From positions 1-15,304 of the forward strand of contig WLOR01000026.1 in the NCBI GenBank assembly GCA_009699165.1: a stretch of 15,304 bases of DNA, written 5' to 3'. This DNA comes from Actinomycetota bacterium. GTDB taxonomy: Bacteria; Actinomycetota; Actinomycetes; Nanopelagicales; Nanopelagicaceae. Each line of letters begins with the position of its first letter. Position 1 is the stretch's first letter. Shown one piece after another: positions 7,624 to 14,735 of the stretch. The position numbers and the translations under genes are program-made. The notes under the pieces are model-generated. The model saw nothing but the letters and a program-made list of their open reading frames with translations, was not told the origin of the DNA and made no database searches.

Positions 7624-8458
7624 ACAACACAGGGTTTTAGAAAAAGCGGGAATCACATCACGCCAACTCATTTTGATTCTTATCACAGCAATGGCACTTG
7701 TTCCTGGCTATCTCATGCTGACCGGCTCACTCAAAACACAGAAGGACTTCCTCAATTCACCATGGTCTCTTCCGCTGCATCCAAACTTTGATGGTTATAA
7801 AGCGGCATGGAATGACCAGTTCCCAACCTGGTTTAGAAATAGTCTCTTTGTCACTCTTCTGGCTGTGCTCCTGACAATCACCATGGCAGCAACAGCGGCT
7901 TGGGGGTTTGCTCACTGGAAATGGAAGGGCCGAGATTTTGTACTAGGCGTACTTATCTCGCTCATGGTGGTTCCACCTGTTGTCTTGCTGATCCCACTTT
8001 TTACTCTAGGGGCCAAACTCGGTTGGATCTCAACTTTTCGAATGCTTATCTTGGTCTATATCGGTTTGATGCTGCCATTTTCGATATATCTTCTTACAAA
8101 CTTTTTTAAAGCCATACCAGTGAGCCTAACCGAAGCTGCCGAAATAGATGGAGCAACAGATTTTCGAACTTTTAGATCGATTGTTCTTCCACTATCTGGA
8201 CCTCCATTAATTACATTAACCGTTGTAAATCTTTTATGGGTCTGGAACGAACTTTTATTGGCGTTAGTATTTTTACAAAGTGATGACAAGAAAACATTGA
8301 TGGTTGGCATCACAGGATTTCAAAGTCGATATTCTCTTTCAATTCCAACTATTATGGCTGGTATGACTATTGCAACTATTCCGCTTTTAGTTACTTATCT
8401 CTTTGGCCAGCGATATTTCATAACTGGTTTAACCGCAGGATCGGTGAAGGGCGAATAG
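7616..8458 (+). CDS. ABC transporter sugar permease, MalG/UgpE type
   Basis: The 280-residue product is the second membrane subunit. It shows the usual MalG-type N-terminus (a first membrane segment followed by S-L-K-T-Q-K-D-F), W-F-R-N-S before the core domain, and an EAA loop from residue 173 (E-A-A-E-I-D-G-A-T ... V-L-P-L-S). About six membrane segments are present. No ATP-binding protein gene follows, unlike in many sugar ABC operons, so the importer must borrow an ATPase encoded elsewhere. The gene starts inside the previous permease gene and is followed after two bases by the isomerase-like gene, where transport genes give way to enzymes. Confidence 0.9.
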   Translation: MSKQHRVLEKAGITSRQLILILITAMALVPGYLMLTGSLKTQKDFLNSPWSLPLHPNFDGYKAAWNDQFPTWFRNSLFVTLLAVLLTITMAATAAWGFAHWKWKGRDFVLGVLISLMVVPPVVLLIPLFTLGAKLGWISTFRMLILVYIGLMLPFSIYLLTNFFKAIPVSLTEAAEIDGATDFRTFRSIVLPLSGPPLITLTVVNLLWVWNELLLALVFLQSDDKKTLMVGITGFQSRYSLSIPTIMAGMTIATIPLLVTYLFGQRYFITGLTAGSVKGE

Positions 8459-8460
8459 CG

Positions 8461-8745
8461 ATGGAATTCTTGGTATCTATTAAAATTCAAACTCCCCATG
8501 ATTTGCCGCAGGAGAGATTTCAGGATTTACTCTCAAGAGAGCGAATCCGTGGAAATGAACTTAAGGAACAGGGCCATATCGCCCGTATTTGGCGTATTCC
8601 GGGCACCAGAAATAATGTAGGGATTTGGCAAGCAGCAGATGCAAATGAACTCCACACGTTAGTTAGCTCTCTACCCCTTTTTGCATTTATGAGCGTTGAA
8701 GTTACCCCACTTGCGGTTCACCCATTAGAAGAGGATAAGAAATGA
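8461..8745 (+). CDS. Muconolactone-isomerase-like protein
   Basis: The 94-residue product matches muconolactone delta-isomerase (CatC family) along its whole length. E27 lines up with the conserved glutamate of the family. The I-W-R-I-P-G segment matches L-W-R-I-x-G. L-P-L-F-A-F-M-S-V-E-V-T-P-L-A-x-H-P is the family's C-terminal signature. Known members form decamers and move the double bond of muconolactone to make 3-oxoadipate enol-lactone in aromatic degradation. None of the other catechol or protocatechuate genes is present, so a role on some other lactone or cyclic intermediate in this sugar-type operon is more likely (inference). AAGGG lies about ten bases before the ATG. The stop overlaps the next start as ATGA. 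Confidence 0.8.
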   Translation: MEFLVSIKIQTPHDLPQERFQDLLSRERIRGNELKEQGHIARIWRIPGTRNNVGIWQAADANELHTLVSSLPLFAFMSVEVTPLAVHPLEEDKK

Positions 8746-9530
8746 AAAAGCTAGAGAACAAGGTAGCAATTGTTACAGGTGCTGCTCAAGGAATCGGACG
8801 TGCGATTGCCGATGAGTTAGCTTTGGCTGGAGCTCACATCGCTGTATTTGATTTGAATATAGAGTCAGCCGCCGCAGCTGCTTCTGAGATTTCTCGACAT
8901 GGTGTTACTGCCAAGGGGTATGCAGTAGATGTTTCAAAATCAAAAGTTGTTGATGATGCATTTGCTCAAGTTGTGGCTGATTTTGGTCACCTAGATATTT
9001 TAATTAACAATGCAGGTGTCTCATTTGTAGGTCCACACATTAAAGATGTTACTGATGAGGTCTGGGATACAAGTATTGGCGTGATGCAAACCGGTGTTTT
9101 TTACTGCATGCGAGCTGCAACACGTTATTTTCTTCCGCAGAGATCTGGAAGCGTTGTGAACATCTCCTCGATTCGTGGCTTTACATCTAACCCTGGTCGT
9201 ATTGCTTACTGCGCCACAAAGGCTGCAGTCATCATGATGACCAGAGTTGCCGCTGCAGAGTGGGCACCTTATGGTGTACGTGCTAATGCGATCGCCCCTG
9301 GAGTTCAAAGAACTCCCATGTGGGATATCGACGTTGAGCTAGGCGTCGTGGATGAAGAGCGAGTTTTAAGAGTCACACCTGCTGGACGATTGGGAGATCC
9401 GAAGGAGATCGGAAAACTAGCCGTGTTCCTATGCTCAGATGATGCTGAATTCATTAATGGAGACTGCATCACTATCGACGGTGGACTAACTACTGTTCCA
9501 ATTGATGGAGCGGTAACGCGGCCAGAATGA
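8742..9530 (+). CDS. SDR-family NAD(P)-dependent dehydrogenase (first of two)
   Basis: A classical short-chain dehydrogenase of 262 residues. The nucleotide-binding T-G-x-x-x-G-I-G motif is at 12-19, and D37 at the end of the second strand suggests NAD rather than NADP. N-N-A-G is at 89-92, and the catalytic S143, Y156 and K160 (Y-C-A-T-K) are present. The tetrad asparagine expected in the V-N-x-x-G stretch is Met115 here (V-M-Q-T-G), which is unusual. Family members of this length oxidise sugars or sugar acids, or reduce 3-oxoacyl groups; the substrate cannot be read. The context (importer, mutarotase, lactonase) suggests a sugar or polyol dehydrogenase. The gene overlaps both neighbours as ATGA. 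Confidence 0.85.
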   Translation: MKKLENKVAIVTGAAQGIGRAIADELALAGAHIAVFDLNIESAAAAASEISRHGVTAKGYAVDVSKSKVVDDAFAQVVADFGHLDILINNAGVSFVGPHIKDVTDEVWDTSIGVMQTGVFYCMRAATRYFLPQRSGSVVNISSIRGFTSNPGRIAYCATKAAVIMMTRVAAAEWAPYGVRANAIAPGVQRTPMWDIDVELGVVDEERVLRVTPAGRLGDPKEIGKLAVFLCSDDAEFINGDCITIDGGLTTVPIDGAVTRPE

Positions 9531-10408
9531 CTCTGCAGACATTAGCAAGCCAGGAGTTGAGTATCTTGGTCATGCCAGAAAATGGCGGGGCTATTACTCA
9601 GGCAACTTTCAATGACAGAAAATTTCTAGCGACACCGCCTCGTGCCTCAATTGCGCCAAAGCATTTGGGGTTAGAAAGTGACTGGGTTGCAGCGTGGAAT
9701 GGTGGATGGCAGCCCTTGCTGCCAAATGCAGGAGCAGAGTTTTTTGATGGAAAATACCCTCAAGGTTTTCACGGCAATGCATCACAAGCCAGTTGGAACG
9801 TTATTCAACAGAGTGCAGATGCAATCTCACTTGAATGGAGTGGTGAAAATCTGGCGAGCAAACGCACCATCCAGCTCGATAAAAATTCGATCTCGCTGTC
9901 AGGGTCACTTATAAATCACGATGTACAGGAGCGCTCTGTTATTGTGACTGAACACTTAGTGCTTGGATCTGATTTCCTAGAATCAGAGATCTCAATTGAA
10001 CCTATAGGTCAAGCACGCTTTAGAGAACTAGAGTATGACGGGTCTGCACAGGGTAGAGATTTTCTACCTTGGGATAGTTTTCACGAAAAAAACTGGGCAA
10101 CTGTCACATCTGATACACCGGCAAGAATGGGTGTTTTCTCCGAAATATCTTGCATCAAGGTTAGTAATGAAATCTTCGAGATTGAGATTTCTTGGGATGC
10201 GCACACTCTTCCCTTTCTTTGGATTTGGCAGGAGTTGGGCTACACCCAAGAGCATCCATGGAATGGTGAATATTGGGCGCTAGGAGTTGAGCCATCGAGT
10301 TCGGCAGATGGTATGGGCATAGGTGGAAACTCGGTAAGAAAACTTAAAAGTAATGAAGAGTTGACGTGGTCGGTAAATCTAAAGATACAAAAGAGAGCAG
10401 GTAAATAG
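9527..10408 (+). CDS. Aldose-1-epimerase-like protein (galactose mutarotase superfamily)
   Basis: The 293-residue product is beta-rich and follows the mutarotase pattern. The opening strand ends in N-G-G-A-I-T-Q-A-T-F. Q-P-L-L-P-N-A-G leads to G-F-H-G-N-A with H82, a candidate catalytic histidine. Near the end G-V-E-P-S-S-S places E255 where the family's catalytic glutamate usually sits. Such enzymes interconvert the alpha and beta anomers of aldoses, or bind related hexose derivatives. Upstream of a dehydrogenase and a lactonase, supplying the right anomer makes sense. The protein is distant from classical GalM, so a non-galactose substrate is likely. It overlaps the previous gene as ATGA and is separated from the next by one base. 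Confidence 0.7.
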   Translation: MTLQTLASQELSILVMPENGGAITQATFNDRKFLATPPRASIAPKHLGLESDWVAAWNGGWQPLLPNAGAEFFDGKYPQGFHGNASQASWNVIQQSADAISLEWSGENLASKRTIQLDKNSISLSGSLINHDVQERSVIVTEHLVLGSDFLESEISIEPIGQARFRELEYDGSAQGRDFLPWDSFHEKNWATVTSDTPARMGVFSEISCIKVSNEIFEIEISWDAHTLPFLWIWQELGYTQEHPWNGEYWALGVEPSSSADGMGIGGNSVRKLKSNEELTWSVNLKIQKRAGK

Positions 10409-10409
10409 G

Positions 10410-10895
10410 ATGGCAATACGTGGAGCGGTGCAACACACAGGACTTACAGTGAGCAATCTTGAAAGATCAGTTGATTTTTATACGCGTATCCTCGGATGCA
10501 CACTAATAATGTCGCAAGAAAAAACCGGTGGCTATCTCGCAGAGATTGTTGGATACCCTGGTGCAAGCGTGAAAATGGCCCACTTGAGTGACCCAGCCGG
10601 CCATCACGTCATCGAGCTCTTCGAATATGTGACACCTGAAATCCTTCCAACTCAGCTTGAACCTCGCAAAATAGGAAATGCACATCTGTGTTTTATGGTC
10701 TCCGACCTTGACGCCATCTACTCGGCAATTAAGGATGAAGGTGTCACATTTATCTCTGGACCTGTGGAAGTTGACACTGGTGCAAATGCCGGAGGAGCTG
10801 GACTCTATTTGAAAGATCCAGATGGAATAACCATGGAGCTATTTCAGCCTGCACCAGGGACTGCAGCCTACGCACTGTTACACGGTGAAAAATGA
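10410..10895 (+). CDS. VOC-family metalloenzyme (glyoxalase/dioxygenase fold)
   Basis: The 161-residue product has the two beta-alpha-beta-beta-beta modules of the vicinal oxygen chelate family. All four usual metal ligands are visible: H9 (Q-H-T-G), E69 (V-I-E-L-F), H92 (A-H-L-C-F) and E143 (M-E-L-F-Q). D-P-D-G-I-T-M-E at 136-143 is a typical VOC ending. Families with this 2-His/2-Glu site include glyoxalase I and methylmalonyl-CoA epimerase, which catalyse isomerisations next to a carbonyl through a metal-bound enediolate. An isomerase or lyase acting on a keto-sugar or ketoacid intermediate would fit the operon, but the substrate is unknown. The ATG lies one base after the previous stop, and the end overlaps the next gene as ATGA. 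Confidence 0.82.
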   Translation: MAIRGAVQHTGLTVSNLERSVDFYTRILGCTLIMSQEKTGGYLAEIVGYPGASVKMAHLSDPAGHHVIELFEYVTPEILPTQLEPRKIGNAHLCFMVSDLDAIYSAIKDEGVTFISGPVEVDTGANAGGAGLYLKDPDGITMELFQPAPGTAAYALLHGEK

Positions 10896-11635
10896 ATCAC
10901 TTCTCGGGCCAAGTTGCAATAGTTACTGGTGGAGCAAATGGTATCGGAGGCGCAACGGCCGAGCTGTTAAAAGAGTTGGGTGCACATGTTGTTGTCTTTG
11001 ATCGAGAGAAGCCCGATTGCACCGCCAATATTGAAAATATTGTCATAGATTTAGCTAACCTCAGTGGAATCGAAGATGCTGTCAACACAGTTATTAAGAA
11101 ATTTGGCAGAGTTGATGTTCTAGTCAATGTGGCTGGTGTATCGATGCCAAATACAATTCTCGAACTCGAACTTGATAAGTACTTCACCACTTTAGATGTA
11201 AATCTTCATGCTCCAGTATTCTTGATGAAATATGTCGGCGATATTATGGTTAAACAGGCCTATGGAAGAATCGTTAATCTAACAAGTATTCATGGAAAAC
11301 TAAGCGAACCAACCTCAACTGCCTACGATATAAGTAAGGCCGGTTTAGAAGCAGCTACTCGTACCGTTGCTTTAGAGCTTGCCGAGTTTGGTGTTTTGGT
11401 GAATGCGGTGGCTCCTGGATTTGTCTCGACAAGAATGTCGATTGTTAATGGTCAGGATGAGTTAGAAAGCGATTGGTTCAAAGAGGTATATTTAAAGAAC
11501 AAACGACTACCTATTGCACGCGCAGCTTTTCCTGTAGAGATTGCACAAGTGATCGCTTGGTTATCTAGTCAGTCCAATACCTACATGACAGGCCAGACCC
11601 TGACAGTCGATGGCGGATTGTCGGCGAGGTTTTAG
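10892..11635 (+). CDS. SDR-family NAD(P)-dependent dehydrogenase (second of two)
   Basis: A 247-residue classical short-chain dehydrogenase with an intact catalytic tetrad. T-G-G-A-N-G-I-G is at 12-19 and D37 suggests NAD preference. N-V-A-G is at 79-82 (usual N-N-A-G with the second Asn replaced), N104 lies in D-V-N-L, and S132, Y145 and K149 (Y-D-I-S-K) complete the site. The C-terminus T-L-T-V-D-G-G is typical. It is clearly different from the first SDR, so two separate redox steps are likely. Similar enzymes act on sugars, sugar acids or cyclic polyols. A three-base gap separates it from the lactonase gene. Confidence 0.85.
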   Translation: MNHFSGQVAIVTGGANGIGGATAELLKELGAHVVVFDREKPDCTANIENIVIDLANLSGIEDAVNTVIKKFGRVDVLVNVAGVSMPNTILELELDKYFTTLDVNLHAPVFLMKYVGDIMVKQAYGRIVNLTSIHGKLSEPTSTAYDISKAGLEAATRTVALELAEFGVLVNAVAPGFVSTRMSIVNGQDELESDWFKEVYLKNKRLPIARAAFPVEIAQVIAWLSSQSNTYMTGQTLTVDGGLSARF

Positions 11636-11638
11636 CGC

Positions 11639-12487
11639 GTGAAATCAACCCTAGTATTTGAAAAAATAGCCTTTCCCGAATCATTGCGCTGGCACGACGG
11701 AGATCTGTGGTTTTCTGATGTCCTCGCAGGTGTGGTGTATCGGGCAGACGTATCAACCGGCAAGTTACATGCTGTAGTTGACGTTAAACCTCAGGCATCA
11801 GGACTAGGGTGGACGAAATCGGGTGAACTACTTGTTGTCAATGGCGTCAAAAGAGAGATAGTTCGATACGAAGAGAACCAAGAGCTTTCTGCGTATGCAG
11901 ATTTTAGTGATCAGTGGGATTTTAACGCTAACGATATGTTGGTAGATCTCGATGAGACAGTTTGGGTTGGAACATATGGTTTCAATCCTGAAAAAGATAC
12001 ACCTGTGGCTGCCGCGTTAGCCAGAGTCACCAACGGTGCAGTTGATTATCCTGTCGCAGGATTGGTTTTTGCTAATGGAATCGCGCGAATTGACGCTCAT
12101 AGAATCGTTGTGGCAGAGACTTTTGCAGATCGGCTTTCAATAATTCAAACAGATGGTGAGCCAAAAATTCTTCGCCAGATCGAACTTCCCAAGGGTTCAA
12201 CTCCAGATGGACTTGTTGTCGATAACCAAGGCTTTGCTTGGGTTGCACTTGCATATGGCGAGGCGATTCTGCGAGTCAATCTTGAGTCAGGTGATATCCA
12301 GCGCGCGATAGAGATTCCCGGAAGAGGCGTTTATGACTGCGCCTTTGGTGGAGAAAACTTGGACAAACTTTATGTCGCAACCTCTGATGTCGATGAAACG
12401 CACGCTCTTCGTGATTTACCAGGAGAGATTATTTGTTTTGAATTATCGCAAAATTATCCAGGCGTACAGGGAATGGGGAACAAATAA
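11639..12487 (+). CDS. SMP-30/gluconolactonase-family lactonase
   Basis: The 282-residue product is a six-bladed beta-propeller of the SMP-30/LRE group, which hydrolyses sugar lactones to aldonic acids with a divalent metal. The expected metal and active-site residues are visible: E14 in F-P-E-S-L-R-W, N98 in F-N-A-N-D, N146 in F-A-N-G-I-A and D190 in T-P-D-G-L. It starts with GTG, three bases after the second SDR gene, with GCGAGG upstream; no ATG lies near. The stop shares one base with the next start (TAATG). Following a dehydrogenase and a mutarotase, its natural role is opening the lactone made by sugar oxidation (inference). Confidence 0.84.
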   Translation: MKSTLVFEKIAFPESLRWHDGDLWFSDVLAGVVYRADVSTGKLHAVVDVKPQASGLGWTKSGELLVVNGVKREIVRYEENQELSAYADFSDQWDFNANDMLVDLDETVWVGTYGFNPEKDTPVAAALARVTNGAVDYPVAGLVFANGIARIDAHRIVVAETFADRLSIIQTDGEPKILRQIELPKGSTPDGLVVDNQGFAWVALAYGEAILRVNLESGDIQRAIEIPGRGVYDCAFGGENLDKLYVATSDVDETHALRDLPGEIICFELSQNYPGVQGMGNK

Positions 12488-13494
12488 TGGCACAGGTGAG
12501 ATTTCGTCAAGCGATTGCCCTTGCTCTGGCCGATGAGATGCGTAAGGACGCTTCAGTAATGGTCTTTGGCGAAGATGTTGCACATGCAGAAGGTCCATTT
12601 AAAACCTCTGAGGGACTACTCGCAGAGTTCGGGCCACTTCGCGTTCGAGATACACCGATATCTGAAATGGCCTTTACTGGAGCCGCAGTTGGCGCAGCAA
12701 CGGCTGGCATGAAGCCTGTTATCGAGATTATGTTTATGGAGTTTATGGGTGTTGCCCTCGATATGGTTGTGACGGAGGCGGCAAAGTTTCATTATTTAAG
12801 TGGGGGAGAGTTCACAGTTCCCATGGTTATTCGGGCTTCCGTCGGAGCAGGCGGAGGTTTTGGACTTCAGCACTCTCAAACTTTAGAGAATTGGTTAGTA
12901 GCAACGCCAGGATTAAAAGTCGTTGTGCCCTCAGATATTCAATCTGCATACGATTTAACTCGCGCAGCCATACGTGATGCAGGCCCGGTCGCAGTCTTAG
13001 AGCCACGAGCTCTCTACGGTGATCGAGGTCCACTGATTCAACGCGAAGATGGACTTTTGGAAATAGGCAAGGCACGCATTATGCGTGAAGGTAACGGGAT
13101 TACCGTTGTTTCAATGGGTCAGCTTGTTGCTAAATCAATCGAAGCTCTTGCTGGCATTGATGCCGAAATAATCGATCTTTCTACCTTAGTTCCGTGGGAT
13201 CAAGAGTGTGTCTCTGCTTCAATTAAAAAAACTGGAAGGTTAGTTATTGTGCAAGAGGCACCAGTCAGTGGTGGCTGGGGACATGAAGTTCTCTCGCTCA
13301 TGGTCAGTAAGCATTTTGCCGAACTTAAGGCTGCACCATTTATTATTTCTGCGCCTAATGCACCGGTTCCTTATGGCAAAGATTTAGAAGAGCTTTATAT
13401 TCCACAACCGGCTTATATTAAAGAGCAGATTGCTCACTATCTATCAACTAACCAAGTTCCGACGCCTTGGTGGACACAGAGGGGGTTGAACTAA
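12487..13494 (+). CDS. 2-oxoacid/acetoin dehydrogenase-type E1 component, beta subunit
   Basis: The 335-residue product is a full-length E1-beta of the pyruvate / branched-chain 2-oxoacid / acetoin dehydrogenase family. E29-D30 lies in F-G-E-D-V, and E60 in T-P-I-S-E-M is the glutamate that activates thiamine diphosphate. H129 is in Q-H-S-Q, followed by P-G-L-K-V-V-V-P-S. The C-terminal transketolase-like domain with V-V-S-M-G and V-Q-E-A-P is present. Such subunits pair with E1-alpha to cleave a 2-oxoacid or alpha-hydroxyketone and transfer the acyl group to a lipoyl domain. The beta gene precedes the alpha gene, the reverse of the usual order. One-base TAATG overlaps on both sides suggest coupled translation. 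Confidence 0.88.
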   Translation: MAQVRFRQAIALALADEMRKDASVMVFGEDVAHAEGPFKTSEGLLAEFGPLRVRDTPISEMAFTGAAVGAATAGMKPVIEIMFMEFMGVALDMVVTEAAKFHYLSGGEFTVPMVIRASVGAGGGFGLQHSQTLENWLVATPGLKVVVPSDIQSAYDLTRAAIRDAGPVAVLEPRALYGDRGPLIQREDGLLEIGKARIMREGNGITVVSMGQLVAKSIEALAGIDAEIIDLSTLVPWDQECVSASIKKTGRLVIVQEAPVSGGWGHEVLSLMVSKHFAELKAAPFIISAPNAPVPYGKDLEELYIPQPAYIKEQIAHYLSTNQVPTPWWTQRGLN

Positions 13495-14486
13495 TGTCAA
13501 CACAACATGAAGTTCAAAGTAAGCGCAGGTCAAATCTCTCTGATCCGGTCGAACAGTTACGACGAATGTTTGAAATCAGATACTTTGAAGAAGAGATTGT
13601 TGGACTTTTCTCAGAGGGACTTGTTCACGGAACAACACACACATGCCAAGGTCAAGAAGCACTCAATATTGGTTTAGCTGCAACGTTAAACCCTGATGAT
13701 TTTGTAGCCTGCACGTATAGAAGTCATGGTTTTGCACTGGCCCTTGGGCTCACACCAGAGGCAGCATTGGGCGAAATCATGGGCAGAACTACTGGATGCA
13801 TTGGAGGAGTCGGTGGGTCTATGCACTTATCTGCCCCAGAACTTGGCCTGCTACCTACTTTTGCAATCGTTGGAGCTGGACTTCCGATAGCAGCAGGAGC
13901 CGCACTGGCATTTCAGACGCGAGGTGAAAATCGTGTAGCTGTCGCCGTCTTTGGTGATGGTGCTGCAAATATCGGAGCTTTCCATGAGGCACTCAATCTG
14001 GCTTCTGTATGGAAACTGCCAGTGATATTTATTTGTGATAACAATCTTTACGGTGAGTACAGCAGAATTGAAACAACTACATCCGTGGTTGATATAGCAC
14101 AACGCGCAGCCTCATACTCAATGCCTTCAGAGATAATTGATGGAATGATTCTTGCAGATGTGATTGCATCACTCAAGCGTGCAATAGATCGCGCTCGAAC
14201 AGGTGGCGGTCCTACTTTGATTGAGGCAAAGACTTATAGGTATGCAGGACATTCTCGCGCCGACCTTGCGACATATCGCCCCGAGGGAGAACTCGAGTCA
14301 TGGTTACCTCGTGATCCACTGCTTGTGCGCCAGAATGAACTAATTGCAGCAGGCGTCTTAACAACACAAGAGGTTGCAGCAATCTCCGATCAGGAGCGTG
14401 CATCTATTGCAAAAGTTATTGAATACACACGCAATGCACCATTTCCCTCACCCGATGCGATATTTAAAAATATCTGGACACAATAA
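13494..14486 (+). CDS. 2-oxoacid/acetoin dehydrogenase-type E1 component, alpha subunit
   Basis: The 330-residue product is the thiamine-diphosphate-binding partner of the beta subunit before it. Y-R-S-H-G is at 75-79 and G-G-S-M-H-L at 107-112. The TPP/Mg motif G-D-G-A-A-N at 154-159 is followed by N-N-L-Y-G-E-Y-S. G-H-S-R-A-D ... Y-R near the end is the usual loop. The short length and G-H-S-R-x-D form look more like acetoin or branched-chain-type E1-alpha than large pyruvate E1, but substrate cannot be fixed by eye. I chose ATG 13494, with AGAGGGGG about eight bases upstream and a TAATG overlap with the beta gene; an in-frame GTG at 13467 would lie well inside that gene. Confidence 0.88.
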   Translation: MSTQHEVQSKRRSNLSDPVEQLRRMFEIRYFEEEIVGLFSEGLVHGTTHTCQGQEALNIGLAATLNPDDFVACTYRSHGFALALGLTPEAALGEIMGRTTGCIGGVGGSMHLSAPELGLLPTFAIVGAGLPIAAGAALAFQTRGENRVAVAVFGDGAANIGAFHEALNLASVWKLPVIFICDNNLYGEYSRIETTTSVVDIAQRAASYSMPSEIIDGMILADVIASLKRAIDRARTGGGPTLIEAKTYRYAGHSRADLATYRPEGELESWLPRDPLLVRQNELIAAGVLTTQEVAAISDQERASIAKVIEYTRNAPFPSPDAIFKNIWTQ

Positions 14487-14495
14487 GGAGTCTGT

Positions 14496-14735
14496 ATGAA
14501 GTCAACAGTTAAGATGCCAAAGGTAGCCGATAGCGTCAACGAGGTTTTCATTTCAGAGATACTTGTCTCAATCGGTGGCACAGTGCAGGCAGGTGATCCG
14601 CTCATGTTGGTAGAGACCGATAAAGCCAGCGTAGAAGTTCCATCTCCGATATCTGGCACAGTGATTTCAGTGCTAGTTGTTATAGATGAAGAGGTTAGTA
14701 CAGGTGCACCAATTGTTGAGATTGAGTCGCTCTAG
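14496..14735 (+). CDS. Freestanding lipoyl-domain protein
   Basis: The whole 79-residue protein is a single lipoyl domain. It begins with V-K-M-P-K, carries E-T-D-K-A with K43 as the lipoylation site, then V-P-S-P-I-S-G-T and G-A-P-I-V-E-I-E at the end. There is no linker, E1/E3-binding domain or acyltransferase domain, unlike a normal E2. A strong ribosome site (AAGGAG) lies seven bases before the ATG. It most likely accepts the acyl group from the E1 pair encoded just upstream (inference). A biotinyl domain is less likely, because the lysine motif is D-K-A rather than M-K-M. The stop overlaps the opposing LacI-family gene by 4 bp. Confidence 0.85.
   Translation: MKSTVKMPKVADSVNEVFISEILVSIGGTVQAGDPLMLVETDKASVEVPSPISGTVISVLVVIDEEVSTGAPIVEIESL

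Noticed and set aside
8461..8745. Aromatic (catechol) degradation operon suggested by the muconolactone-isomerase-like gene
   Set aside because: No ring-cleavage dioxygenase, cycloisomerase or enol-lactone hydrolase is present; all neighbours point to a sugar-like substrate.
10897..11190. Open frame on the minus strand inside the second SDR gene
   Set aside because: Antisense to the conserved NAD-binding region of the SDR; serine/threonine-rich shadow without family features.
14496..14735. The lipoyl protein as the remnant of a broken E2 gene
   Set aside because: The domain is complete and ends cleanly at the family boundary, has a strong ribosome site, and no E2-like sequence follows in any frame before the LacI-family gene.
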